From Nostoc sp. C052 (lineage in GTDB: Bacteria; Cyanobacteriota; Cyanobacteriia; Cyanobacteriales; Nostocaceae), in contig NZ_CP040272.1 of NCBI RefSeq assembly GCF_013393905.1, positions 3,224,001-3,288,000 of the forward strand: 64,000 bases of DNA, read 5' to 3'. How positions within the stretch are numbered: the stretch's first letter is position 1; every line of letters begins with the position of its first letter. Shown here piece by piece: positions 18,490 to 26,869 of the stretch. A program made the position numbers and the translations under genes. The notes under the pieces are model-generated. The model had not been told where the DNA came from and did no database searches. It saw only the letters and a program-made list of their open reading frames with translations.

Positions 18490-19642
18490 ACAAACCGCCA
18501 AGACGCAGAGGACGCAGAGAATGAAAAAGAAGGGGGGAAGATTAATTTTAATCGAAGTTGGGGTGGTAGTTACGATCGCACTCTTGCTCATCATCATTAT
18601 GCCACTGCTGCTGTCGGAATTTCGTCTAAATTTGTTGGGGCGATTTTTGTCGCTGGCGATCGCAGCTTTAGGTATCGATTTGATTTGGGGTTATACTGGT
18701 TTACTAAGTTTGGGACATGGTATTTTCTTTGGTTTGGGTGGATATGCGATCGCAATGTACCTGAAGCTGCAAGTCCCGACTGGAGAATTGCCTGATTTCA
18801 TGGGACTTTATGGAGTTACAGAACTTCCCAGTTTTTGGCAACCTTTTTATTCTTTTCCTTTGACAATAGCTGCTGTGGTACTAATTCCAGGATTATTGGC
18901 GGGATTGTTAGGATATTTGGTTTTCCGAAATCGCCTCAAGGGTGTTTATTTTTCTATATTGACTCAAGCCGGAACTATTGTATTTTTCAACTTCTTTAAC
19001 GGTCAACAACAATTTTTCAACGGCACGAATGGACTGATAGATTTTACAACTTTGTTTGGCGCAACGGTCAGCGATGCCAAAACACAGTTTATTTTCTACA
19101 CGCTGACAGTAGTGTTTCTCGCAATCACCTATGGCATTTGTCGCTGGTTGACAACTGGACGCTTTGGGAGATTGCTGATAGCGATTCGTGATGATGAAAG
19201 TCGGGTAAGATTTTCTGGCTACGACCCTACAGATTTTAAGGTGTTGGTGTTTGTAGTTTCAGGTGCGATCGCAGGCATAGCAGGAGCATTTTACACCATT
19301 CAAAGTGGTTCTGTCTCACCCAGAGCAATGGATATTGCCTTTTCGATTGAAATGGTGATTTGGGTTGCTGTAGGCGGACGTGCTACTTTAATTGGCGCGA
19401 TTGTCGGAACTTTGTTAGTAAATTGTGCCCGCACTTTTTTAAGCGAACAATTTGCCGAAATCTGGCTATTTTTCCAAGGCGCACTATTTTTGATAGTCGT
19501 CACAGTCCTTCCTGACGGTATCGTGGGATGGTTGCGTAGTCAGAATATTTCTCTTTTCCACCGCCGTCAAGAAATTGCTACATATCCCACCTTGGAAGAA
19601 GACCCCGAAGTGCAACATGAACGCGAAAATCTTGGAAACTGA
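18482..19642 (+). CDS. urtC: Urea ABC transporter permease UrtC
   Basis: About 386 residues, LivM-type permease. Characteristic segments are LIWGYTGLLSLGHGIFFGLGGYA and the cytoplasmic loop GRLLIAIRDDESRVRFSGYD that docks on the ATPases. ATG 18482 overlaps the urtB stop (ATGTTTGA); a second ATG at 18521 lies just before the basic, membrane-proximal start and would remove 13 residues. It forms the membrane channel with UrtB. Confidence 0.93.
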   Translation: MFEQTAKTQRTQRMKKKGGRLILIEVGVVVTIALLLIIIMPLLLSEFRLNLLGRFLSLAIAALGIDLIWGYTGLLSLGHGIFFGLGGYAIAMYLKLQVPTGELPDFMGLYGVTELPSFWQPFYSFPLTIAAVVLIPGLLAGLLGYLVFRNRLKGVYFSILTQAGTIVFFNFFNGQQQFFNGTNGLIDFTTLFGATVSDAKTQFIFYTLTVVFLAITYGICRWLTTGRFGRLLIAIRDDESRVRFSGYDPTDFKVLVFVVSGAIAGIAGAFYTIQSGSVSPRAMDIAFSIEMVIWVAVGGRATLIGAIVGTLLVNCARTFLSEQFAEIWLFFQGALFLIVVTVLPDGIVGWLRSQNISLFHRRQEIATYPTLEEDPEVQHERENLGN

Positions 19643-20363
19643 AAACGTAACTGTTAGCTTTGATGGTTTTAAGGCTTTAAACCAACTTAACTTTAGTATG
19701 GATGTGGGTGAATTACGAGTAGTAATTGGCCCCAACGGCGCGGGAAAGACAACGTTTCTGGATGTGATTACAGGTAAAGTTCAGCCAACCGTTGGGCGAG
19801 TTTTATTCAAAGGAAGAAACCTACGTTCTTTACCTGAATATAAAATTGCCCGATTGGGAATTGGGCGGAAGTTTCAAACACCCCGAATTTACTTAAATTT
19901 AACGCCCCGCGAAAATCTGGAAATTACCAGTAATAAGAAGAAAAATGTCTTTTCTACTTTGTTTGAACGTTCTAATACTGTTGAAAGGAATAATATTAAA
20001 GGATTGTTAGAAACTATCGGTTTAACGCCAAAAGCTGATATCAGAGCAGCTTTACTTTCTCACGGAGAAAAGCAGCGTTTAGAAATTGGAATGTTAGTAG
20101 CACAGTCGCCTGATTTATTACTCGTTGATGAACCAGTTGCGGGTTTAACAGACGAAGAAACCTATAACATTGGCGAACTACTTTTAGCACTAGCGCAGAG
20201 TCATTCAATTTTAGTAATTGAACATGATATGGAATTTGTGCGTCAAATTGCCAAGAAAGTGACAGTGTTGCATGAAGGTTCGGTGCTGTGCGAAGGAAAT
20301 TTTGAAGAAGTCCAAAATGACTCTCGTGTAATTGAGGTATATCTGGGAAAACAGGAAGAATGA
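19617..20363 (+). CDS. urtD: Urea ABC transporter ATP-binding protein UrtD
   Basis: About 248 residues, LivG-type ATPase. Walker A is GPNGAGKTT, the signature is LSHGEKQRLE (the SHGEKQ form is usual for UrtD) and Walker B is LLLVDEPVAG. It starts at ATG 19617 inside the end of urtC, overlapping by 26 bases, so it is translationally coupled. Its partner urtE lies 660 bases away across an inserted gene relic. Confidence 0.95.
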   Translation: MNAKILETENVTVSFDGFKALNQLNFSMDVGELRVVIGPNGAGKTTFLDVITGKVQPTVGRVLFKGRNLRSLPEYKIARLGIGRKFQTPRIYLNLTPRENLEITSNKKKNVFSTLFERSNTVERNNIKGLLETIGLTPKADIRAALLSHGEKQRLEIGMLVAQSPDLLLVDEPVAGLTDEETYNIGELLLALAQSHSILVIEHDMEFVRQIAKKVTVLHEGSVLCEGNFEEVQNDSRVIEVYLGKQEE

Positions 20364-20426
20364 ATTTTTATCTCAAAAGCTCGACATGGTACTCTATATT
20401 TAGGGTTCTCAGATATAGAGTTTGAC

Positions 20427-20848
20427 ATGACTGTAAAGACCATAAAAGATATTAGCAATCCTGATACCTATAAAGGTATGTATTCTTTCCATAAATACTG
20501 GGGTAAAAAGCCAACTGAAAGTATTGCTTTTTTTATACAAAACTATACAAATGAGTCAGATATAGTTATTGATCCATTTTTAGGTTCAGGTTTTATTAGT
20601 AGAGAATGTTTGTACCAAAAAAGGAGATTTATTGGAATTGATATTAATCCTTTCGCAATTGATTTAAAGGTTACTTATTTTCCATCAGAATATTTAAAAG
20701 GAACTTAGACCTTTTAACACCGACGATAAACACTTTTCTTGATGCTTTTAGCTCAAAGCAAATATCAGATTTAAAGATGAATTTTAATTATCCTGGTAAA
20801 CCACAAACCTTCAGTGCTTTAACAGATGTTATTTTCGTTGTAAAGTAA
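20427..20848 (+). pseudogene. Decayed DNA methyltransferase gene inserted between urtD and urtE
   Basis: The first 93 codons (to 20708) match the N-terminus of a site-specific N4/N6 DNA methyltransferase: SFHKYWGKKP, then the SAM-binding motif I DPFLGSG, then FIGIDINPFAI. The frame then ends. In another frame further sequence (LLTPTINTFLDAFSSKQISDLK and later VIFVVK before TAA at 20846-20848) reads like shortened downstream parts. The catalytic DPPY-type motif is absent, so the enzyme is dead. A perfect 9-base inverted repeat (ACTCTATAT, 20391-20421) precedes it. The region is more A+T-rich than the urt genes, consistent with horizontal origin. Confidence 0.7.
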
Positions 20849-21023
20849 AACATTTTCATCAATATTTTTTAATGATTATGCATTTAGGTGAGCATGAATA
20901 AATAGCGGTTTAGCCTTCAATTATGAAACCCATCAAAATAATTCCATCTTGATACGAAAATATCAAAACTCTATCTTTTTCTCTGTGCCTCTGCATTAAA
21001 TTTTAATATCTACGTAATCTATA

Positions 21024-21722
21024 ATGCTAAAAATCTCTAACCTCAACGTTTATTACAGCGAAAGCCACATTCTCCGCAATGTAGATTTAAGCGTACCAAC
21101 TGGGCAAATGGTTTGCCTAATTGGACGCAATGGTGTAGGTAAAACAACCCTACTCAAAACTATCATGGGTTTACTCAAACCCCGTAGCGGTACTATTAAT
21201 TTAGCTGAACAATTAATCAACTCTAAATCTCCCGACCAAAGAGCAAAGTTAGGAATTGGTTATGTCCCCCAAGGAAGAGAAATTATCCCCCGATTGACAG
21301 TTAAAGAAAATCTGCTGCTGGGGTTAGAAGCTAGAAAGAAAGCAGTAAAAAAAGCAGAAATTCCAGAGGAAGTTTTTAGCTTATTCCCAGTGTTAAAGAC
21401 CATGCTTTCGCGGATGGGTGGTGATTTGAGTGGGGGACAACAGCAACAATTGGCGATCGCACGTGCTTTAATGGGAGAACCTCAACTACTCGTCTTAGAT
21501 GAACCCACCGAAGGTATTCAACCCTCCATCATCCTAGAAATTGAAGCCGCAGTGCGTCGCATCGTCGAAACTACAGGCATTTCGGTTTTATTGGTAGAGC
21601 AACATTTGCACTTTGTCCGTCAGGCTGATTACTATTACGCTATGCAAAAAGGTGGTATTGTCGCCTCCGGTTCCACAGATGAACTCAGCCAAGATGTGAT
21701 TCAACGCTTTTTAGCTGTTTAA
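21024..21722 (+). CDS. urtE: Urea ABC transporter ATP-binding protein UrtE
   Basis: 232 residues, LivF-type ATPase. Walker A is GRNGVGKTT, the Q-loop region GYVPQGREIIPRLTVKENL, signature LSGGQQQQLAIARAL and Walker B LLVLDEPTEGIQPS. It completes UrtABCDE. Because of the 660-base interruption it may depend on readthrough or on a promoter within the relic. The 3' end overlaps the opposite-strand gene by 38 bases. Confidence 0.95.
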   Translation: MLKISNLNVYYSESHILRNVDLSVPTGQMVCLIGRNGVGKTTLLKTIMGLLKPRSGTINLAEQLINSKSPDQRAKLGIGYVPQGREIIPRLTVKENLLLGLEARKKAVKKAEIPEEVFSLFPVLKTMLSRMGGDLSGGQQQQLAIARALMGEPQLLVLDEPTEGIQPSIILEIEAAVRRIVETTGISVLLVEQHLHFVRQADYYYAMQKGGIVASGSTDELSQDVIQRFLAV

Positions 21723-22425
21723 TATTTGATATTTCTATATCAACAGTGTCAGAAGTAATCAAGTCTGCGGCTTCTTGTAAAAGCTCATTCTGTTCTTTTT
21801 GAATTGCTTCTAAGCGCTGGGAAATTTCTACCAATCTTTGTTGTTTATTTGGTTGAAAACTTTCAGGTGGCAAAGCTGGTATGTTATCAGCTTGTTTAGC
21901 ACCTGTGATTTTTTGAAAAGTAAAACTACCAAATTTAGCTAATGATAAAAAGCTAACTTTAATCAAAGCCTGAAGCAATTTTAACGGAACTTGCAGTATT
22001 GACCAACTAGCTGTTTCAATCAAGCGGACAATTGCTTTGATGATGCTCCAACTGAGAGCGATCGCAAACAGCAAAACCACTATACTAATAATTGGGTGAT
22101 TAGTCGCCCAACCTAGTATTTGAACTAACCTAAAAAATATCGGATGTTGTGTTAACCAATCATTTGTAGAAGATGTAATCGCACCTTTTACTGCTCCTGA
22201 TGTTGTACTCTTAAATTGCTCCGCTGTTTGCCAAGTTTGCTCTAAGCTGGTTGTAACTGTATCAATTGCTTTATCAGTTGTTGTATTTAAAGACTCTCCA
22301 ACTCGTTGTACTGAGTTATTTAGAGAGTTAACGCTTCCACCCACAAAATTTTTCACATTTTGCAAGCGTTGTAAAACTCCATTAGGCAAATGTATATCTA
22401 TTTGAGATACCATAGAACAATTCAC
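21685..22425 (-). CDS. Hypothetical membrane protein with coiled-coil tail
   Basis: 246 residues of unknown function. Residues about 20-90 are hydrophilic and helical with many Asn/Thr/Ser, a single strong membrane segment follows (IISIVVLLFAIALSWSIIK, about 115-133), and the C-terminal 60 residues (RLVEISQRLEAIQKEQNELLQEA) form a coiled coil. Conserved hypothetical proteins of this shape occur in cyanobacteria. An ATG at 22413 is an equally good start. It runs convergently into urtE. Confidence 0.6.
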   Translation of the reverse strand: MNCSMVSQIDIHLPNGVLQRLQNVKNFVGGSVNSLNNSVQRVGESLNTTTDKAIDTVTTSLEQTWQTAEQFKSTTSGAVKGAITSSTNDWLTQHPIFFRLVQILGWATNHPIISIVVLLFAIALSWSIIKAIVRLIETASWSILQVPLKLLQALIKVSFLSLAKFGSFTFQKITGAKQADNIPALPPESFQPNKQQRLVEISQRLEAIQKEQNELLQEAADLITSDTVDIEISNIKQLKSVESHLG

Positions 22426-22495
22426 CGAGGTCGAAATCTAACCATACAGGTATACCAAAACTTCCAGGAGAAATCTGATTACTTTTCAAAACTCT

Positions 22496-23278
22496 CTAAC
22501 TCGAAGCACTAGTATAAAACCGCAACGCAAACCGCCAAAACCAAGTAGAAGCAAAAAACAACAACATTGCTAATATTGCCGCACCTATCAACCAGCTAAT
22601 TTCACTCCGACCCAACAGCACTTCGGCTGGTACAGTAGTTAAAAAAGCTACTGGCATCACAAAGGTGAAGAAAAAGCGGTAAGCAGTGGGATATGCAGCA
22701 ATAGGATATCGCCCAGCTTCTAACAAGCCACGCAGTACTTCGGTAGCGTTGTATATTTTTACGAACCAAATACTTGTTGCTCCCAGCATAAACCACAGGC
22801 TGTACAAAATCACTAAGCTGAACAATAACGGCAACAAACCAAGTAAATAGCCGTCTATTCCTATACCGAGGCGTTTACCTGCATAGCCAATGATAATACT
22901 ACCAAAAATTAGATCCGGCAGTCCCCAAGGTGAAAGGGTATGAGTGGAAAGCCAAAACTGACTGCGAATAGGTTTTAATAAAATAAAGTCTAAAGTGCCT
23001 TCCTGGACATGGCGGACAATACGATTTAAGTTCGACGACAGAAAAGTAGCAGAAAATCCTTGGAGTAAGGTAAAAATTCCTAAAACCACTAAAGCTGCTT
23101 CCCATGTCCAGCCACTAAAAGTGTATCCAGTCCGGTAAAACAAGAATAGTCCAAAGAGGCTACCAGCAAGATTTCCCAAGCTGCTGAGGGTAGCTATGAA
23201 AAAATTAATCCGATATTCCAATTCTGCGGCGATCGCAGCACCCCAAAATAGTCTTAGTACTTTCAAATATCTTGGCAT
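22496..23278 (-). CDS. ABC-2 type transporter permease subunit
   Basis: 260 residues, six membrane segments, of the ABC-2 (DUF990-like) permease family: basic N-terminus RLFWGAAIAAELEYR, GFSATFLSSNLNRIVRHVQEGTLDFILLKP (the cytoplasmic coupling region of the family) and a C-terminal FASTWFWRFALRFYTSASS. These permeases usually occur as pairs with an ATPase; no partner is adjacent, so it must pair with products encoded elsewhere. The substrate is unknown. Confidence 0.8.
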   Translation of the reverse strand: MPRYLKVLRLFWGAAIAAELEYRINFFIATLSSLGNLAGSLFGLFLFYRTGYTFSGWTWEAALVVLGIFTLLQGFSATFLSSNLNRIVRHVQEGTLDFILLKPIRSQFWLSTHTLSPWGLPDLIFGSIIIGYAGKRLGIGIDGYLLGLLPLLFSLVILYSLWFMLGATSIWFVKIYNATEVLRGLLEAGRYPIAAYPTAYRFFFTFVMPVAFLTTVPAEVLLGRSEISWLIGAAILAMLLFFASTWFWRFALRFYTSASS

Positions 23279-23425
23279 TTTGCACCTCTAACCCCACATC
23301 TACCATCTGTCATGAGATTTATCAGATTAAAAAATAACTTTACGTAAATTTCATATTACTTTTTATTCAAAAATATTGCTGAACGTTAAGATATTTTAGG
23401 CCTATGTTTAACGGTAAAAGGTTTT

Positions 23426-24037
23426 ATGCATTTAAATTTACCAGACCTAATTACAAAAATTGGCTACTTTGGGGTATGGGCAATTGTCTTTGCGGAATCT
23501 GGCTTGCTAATTGGTTTTTTTCTGCCAGGAGATAGTTTGCTATTTACGGCTGGATTTCTTGCATCTCTTCCACAATCAGGGTTTAACATTTGGGTTCTGA
23601 TTTTTGGTGCTTTTGTTTGTGCAGTCCTTGGTGATAATGTTGGCTACGCTACAGGACACAGATTTGGTAGAAAATTATTTCAGAAAGAAGATTCATGGTT
23701 ATTTCATAAAAAACACTTGGTAAAAACCCAGGATTTTTATGAAAAGCATGGCAAGAAAACGCTAGTTTTGGCGAGGTTTACACCGATTATTCGCACTTTT
23801 GCGCCGATTGTGGCTGGACTTGGGGCGATGCATTACCGTACATTTATGTCTTACAACTTAATCGGTGGATTCTTGTGGACATTCGGAATCACCTTTTTAG
23901 GATTTTTCTTAGGAAAATCTCTGCCACCTGAACAGGTAGATAAGTATTTGTTACCGATTATTGGCTTAATTATAGTTATTTCTTTACTACCATCGATTAT
24001 CCATGTAATTCAAGAAAGTCGAGCAAATAAAGGTTAA
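23426..24037 (+). CDS. DedA family membrane protein
   Basis: 203 residues with the DedA/SNARE-associated (VTT) pattern: GYFGVWAIVFAESGLLIGFFLPGDSLLF with the conserved Glu and PGD, then FGRKLF, and ARFTPIIRTFAPIVAGLGAM, which contains the conserved arginines and re-entrant loop. DedA proteins take part in lipid carrier recycling and membrane homeostasis, acting as proton-dependent transporters or scramblases. Single gene with its own upstream region. Confidence 0.9.
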   Translation: MHLNLPDLITKIGYFGVWAIVFAESGLLIGFFLPGDSLLFTAGFLASLPQSGFNIWVLIFGAFVCAVLGDNVGYATGHRFGRKLFQKEDSWLFHKKHLVKTQDFYEKHGKKTLVLARFTPIIRTFAPIVAGLGAMHYRTFMSYNLIGGFLWTFGITFLGFFLGKSLPPEQVDKYLLPIIGLIIVISLLPSIIHVIQESRANKG

Positions 24038-24197
24038 ATTCCTCTTACTACTTCTAGAAAGGTAAATTAATTATCTAATCTTAAGCAGATTGCCCCATAA
24101 AGAGAATATGGCGTAGGGTATAGGGCAAAGTCTTTAGTCTGCAAAAATACTACTTAGGGAGAATGACACGCAAACCCCAGAAGTTAATAATACTGTC

Positions 24198-24731
24198 ATG
24201 ATTTTCTCAAACATCAATCTTTATCTGTTCCTAGAAAATTTCCTCTTTTTCTTAATTGCCACACTTTTGATTGTAGTTATCAACTGGGGCTGGAAAGACA
24301 CAAAGCCTTATACTCTACCTTTACCATTTCCCGGTTGGTATAAAATATGGTTTGGCTCAGTGCAACTGCTAGGAGTATTACTGCCATTAGTGTTTATGCT
24401 ATTGTGGGGTGTGTGGTGGGGCGATCGCACTGTGTTAACTGTGCTTGGTTGGTATTTTATCGTATTAGGGTTGCAAATTATCTCTGAAAGAGTGACCCTC
24501 AGGCAGTTGCAAAATGTCGTGTGGGTGATGGTTCCTTATATATATCTCCCTTACCGCTTCTGGCAATTGTATGAGGGTTTGACAATTTTGGATTCTCAAA
24601 GCGAGTTGCTGTGGGTACGGTATTTATTGATTTTTGAATTGGTGCTGTGGATTGTTAACTACGCCATCGATGTATCTCAATTGCCACGGCTGTTTCGCTG
24701 GGAAGTACAATCTAACTCTGATATTAGCTAG
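24198..24731 (+). CDS. Conserved hypothetical multi-pass membrane protein
   Basis: 177 residues, rich in Trp and Leu, with about five predicted membrane segments (8-28, 53-72, 79-97, 110-130, 138-158). No catalytic motif is visible. It has the character of a cyanobacterial conserved membrane protein of unknown function. It overlaps the last four bases of the convergent gene that follows. Confidence 0.65.
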   Translation: MIFSNINLYLFLENFLFFLIATLLIVVINWGWKDTKPYTLPLPFPGWYKIWFGSVQLLGVLLPLVFMLLWGVWWGDRTVLTVLGWYFIVLGLQIISERVTLRQLQNVVWVMVPYIYLPYRFWQLYEGLTILDSQSELLWVRYLLIFELVLWIVNYAIDVSQLPRLFRWEVQSNSDIS

Positions 24732-25414
24732 GGATTAATCGCAGAATTAGCCATTTTTATTAGAGAAGTGCGATCGCCTGCTTTCAACCCAACAACATAT
24801 TGCACACCCTGTTGTCTCCAAGTCAAGGTAGCATCTGAGCAATTAGCACCACAAGCAAAATCTACAAAATAGCCAGTGATACCCTTAGCTAAGGATACAG
24901 TTTTACCAGTCAGGCGGGGTGTTTTGCGGGTTACAGCTTCAGCCGAAAGCACACCCAAACGGCAAGCAGTTCCACCACTACAGTCGGGACTGAAACCCAA
25001 GAGAATATCATAATTATTTTTTGTAGCAGCTTCTATAATTGCGTAAATTCGATTTTCCCCATCCGACTCAGGAATAAACTTCGGTAATAAAATCTTAATT
25101 TGAGTCTTTTGCTTTAATTTAGGCAGAATAGATTTAAAAACCGGGTGTGGCTGGGTTTTACTCTGCTGTGCTATCAGTTGGGACTGCTTGTCGATATTAG
25201 CTATGGCTGACTGATGGAAGCTGCTAACGCTGACTAATAAAAATACGGCACACACAGCACTAGTAGTCTGCCAACCCAAAAATGCTAAGTGAGGACTGGG
25301 GAAAGGGGAAAGGGAAAAGGGTAAGAGATTTAAACCCTTTCTCCCTTCCCCCTTACCCTTTACCCCGCCAAGTTCACTTGGCGAACTACTAGTATTTCTA
25401 AAGTTGAAAATCAT
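24728..25414 (-). CDS. Exported hypothetical protein with an in-frame repeat insertion
   Basis: 228 residues. The mature part (from about residue 80) has paired cysteines (DCSGGTACRLG and CGANCSDATLTWRQQGVQY) and resembles cyanobacterial periplasmic hypothetical proteins; the function is unknown. The N-terminus is odd: only about eight original-looking residues (MIFNFRNT) precede a stretch encoded by a 135-bp inverted-repeat element (25259-25393), after which a normal signal-peptide-like segment follows (AVCAVFLLVSVSSFHQSAIA). The element is a multiple of three and contains no stop, so the frame survives. Whether the lengthened leader still exports is doubtful. Confidence 0.6.
   Translation of the reverse strand: MIFNFRNTSSSPSELGGVKGKGEGRKGLNLLPFSLSPFPSPHLAFLGWQTTSAVCAVFLLVSVSSFHQSAIANIDKQSQLIAQQSKTQPHPVFKSILPKLKQKTQIKILLPKFIPESDGENRIYAIIEAATKNNYDILLGFSPDCSGGTACRLGVLSAEAVTRKTPRLTGKTVSLAKGITGYFVDFACGANCSDATLTWRQQGVQYVVGLKAGDRTSLIKMANSAINP
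25259..25393. repeat. 135-bp element with ACTAGTAGT(TC/CT)GCCAA ends inside a coding region
   Basis: The two ends are inverted copies, 14 of 16 bases matching, each beginning with the palindrome ACTAGT. The interior is a mix of G-rich and C-rich short repeats around GGGTTTAAATC. Its length of exactly 45 codons and lack of stops in the host frame let the host gene read through it. It looks like a small non-autonomous insertion. Confidence 0.65.
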
Positions 25415-25626
25415 CTTTGAAAACCTATTTCATCTGAAGTACTTATTTGTAATACCCATTTTGAGTATCAAATTACGTATTTAACAGATGAAGCGATCAC
25501 GCCGATGTTATAACTATGAAGTATGTATTGCAGTAAATATTATACTAGTAGTTTCCTTACTTAGTATCTGTGTATTTAAAAATGGCTGTATCAGCGTCCA
25601 GAGAGTTAGACTGTTTTATTTATACA

Positions 25627-25668
25627 CGAAAAAGCGCTTGAGGTTTTGCTCACTCAAGCGCTTTCTCG
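25627..25668. terminator. Strong isolated hairpin
   Basis: Sixteen-base arms (CGAAAAAGCGCTTGAG and its near-perfect complement, one mismatch) around a ten-base loop. No gene I trust lies within 200 bases on either side, so this may end a small untranslated transcript or be a mobile palindrome. The surrounding stretch 25415-25939 holds no other feature I can support. Confidence 0.45.
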
Positions 25669-25939
25669 TAAAAGCTTATACCAACTCACTTGTTTGATGC
25701 AACATTTGAAATCTGCAACACTCCCTGAGGAGAGAGTATTACGGGGATAACTTGTGACAAACATCTGGTGAAATGGTATCACTCCTTGCACTAACTAAGA
25801 ATATCTCTTTTGCAAGAATACCGGGGATCTAGTGAGTGACAGTTTATAAACTGAACACTAGTTAAAAACGACTCACCATGAATAGTAACTAAAAAGACCA
25901 AGCATAATTGTAGCAATTTTGTAAGTATAGTATAAAAAC

Positions 25940-26122
25940 TTATAGTTTCTTCGCGTAGACGTAGCTCAACCTCAGGCATCGCCTACCGCTCAGTGCTGTA
26001 TTAAAATGTGCAGCAATTGGTAGCATAAATATCTCAACTTCGGCGGCAAATGAATCGCCATCAAATCAGCCAAAGAAGTCTTGGATATTAGCATCGAAGT
26101 CATTTTGACTGAAATAAATCAT
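25940..26122 (-). pseudogene. Possible small gene interrupted by TGA
   Basis: A very good ribosome site (GAGGAGGTGATG) leads at 26122 into an 18-codon frame, MIYFSQNDFDANIQDFFG, which ends in TGA at 26066-26068. The same frame stays open beyond it for 41 more codons (FDGDSFAAEVEIFMLPIAAHF and on), finishing in dispersed-repeat sequence. The sense of the downstream part suggests a small protein whose TGA is a nonsense mutation. I do not recognise the family. It could be chance. Confidence 0.3.
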
Positions 26123-26398
26123 CACCTCCTCTTATATATGGAGGTATTCTTTAGAGAATGGCAAGCAAGGAAAAAATTTCAGACCCAAGTAGATTGAAAA
26201 ATTTGGGTTGGGTATCTTCTATCTCTTAGCAAACGGTGACATCCAAGTATTCCGCATAGTGTAGGCGGTTACTTCCTTCGTGGAAGCAAAACATAGCTTT
26301 CTCACCGACGATTTCCGCGATATTCAAAAAGATTTTGCGTGTTTCTATAGCAGTTCTCTTTTGGATGCAACATACAGTAAGGGCATAAGCAATGCCCA

Positions 26399-26584
26399 TT
26401 GGTGTCAACTTAAGCTGAAACTCCTTTAAAACCTCGTTTCCAGCCGGAGGCTGGAAATGCAACTCAAAAGCGGCTCTGCCGCCGAGAGGCGGAGCCTCAA
26501 AGACGAGCATTCCCAGTCGGAGACTGGGAACGAGGGAATCTAAAAGCTAGTTCTAGACTTGCTTTCACGTTAAGTTGACACCAA
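26399..26584. repeat. 186-bp composite repeat with TTGGTGTCAACTTAA ends
   Basis: Perfect 15-base inverted ends (26399-26413 and 26570-26584) enclose the GGAACGAG/GGCGGAGCC palindromic core. A second copy lies inverted at 39596-39760. The organisation (terminal inverted repeats, no coding capacity) is that of a miniature transposable element, with the widespread core palindromes as its interior. The reverse open frame across it is not a gene. Confidence 0.65.
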
Positions 26585-26869
26585 TAAGCAATGCAGTGCC
26601 CCTACGAGGAGACACCTTAATCTGGCGTCTAGGTGTGTGGTAAAATTGCCTGGAACAGAAGTTTTATCGGAGTTAGAGTCTGGTATAAATTGCAAACGTC
26701 AAGCTTGCCGATTGTTAACTCCCACGATACTTTTCCTATGAATTTGGAAAATATACAACAAGACTGGTGAGAAACTGAGTGTAATTTGTAGATAAATATC
26801 TAAAATTTGCCATCAGACTTAACCAACTTCCCACAATTTTGACTTTTATTTGACTTTTAGGATAGACAC
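26585..26869. other. Spacer upstream of the aminotransferase gene
   Basis: It contains a CCCCTAC repeat fragment near 26598 and a very short frame MNLENIQQDW at 26738-26770. I find no supported gene; the promoter of the aminotransferase gene is presumably here but no box is obvious. Confidence 0.3.

Noticed and set aside
25488..25697. 69-codon forward frame
   Set aside because: It contains the 16-base hairpin at 25627-25668 and has no family-like sequence.
26226..26510. 94-codon reverse frame
   Set aside because: Mostly made of the 186-bp composite repeat.
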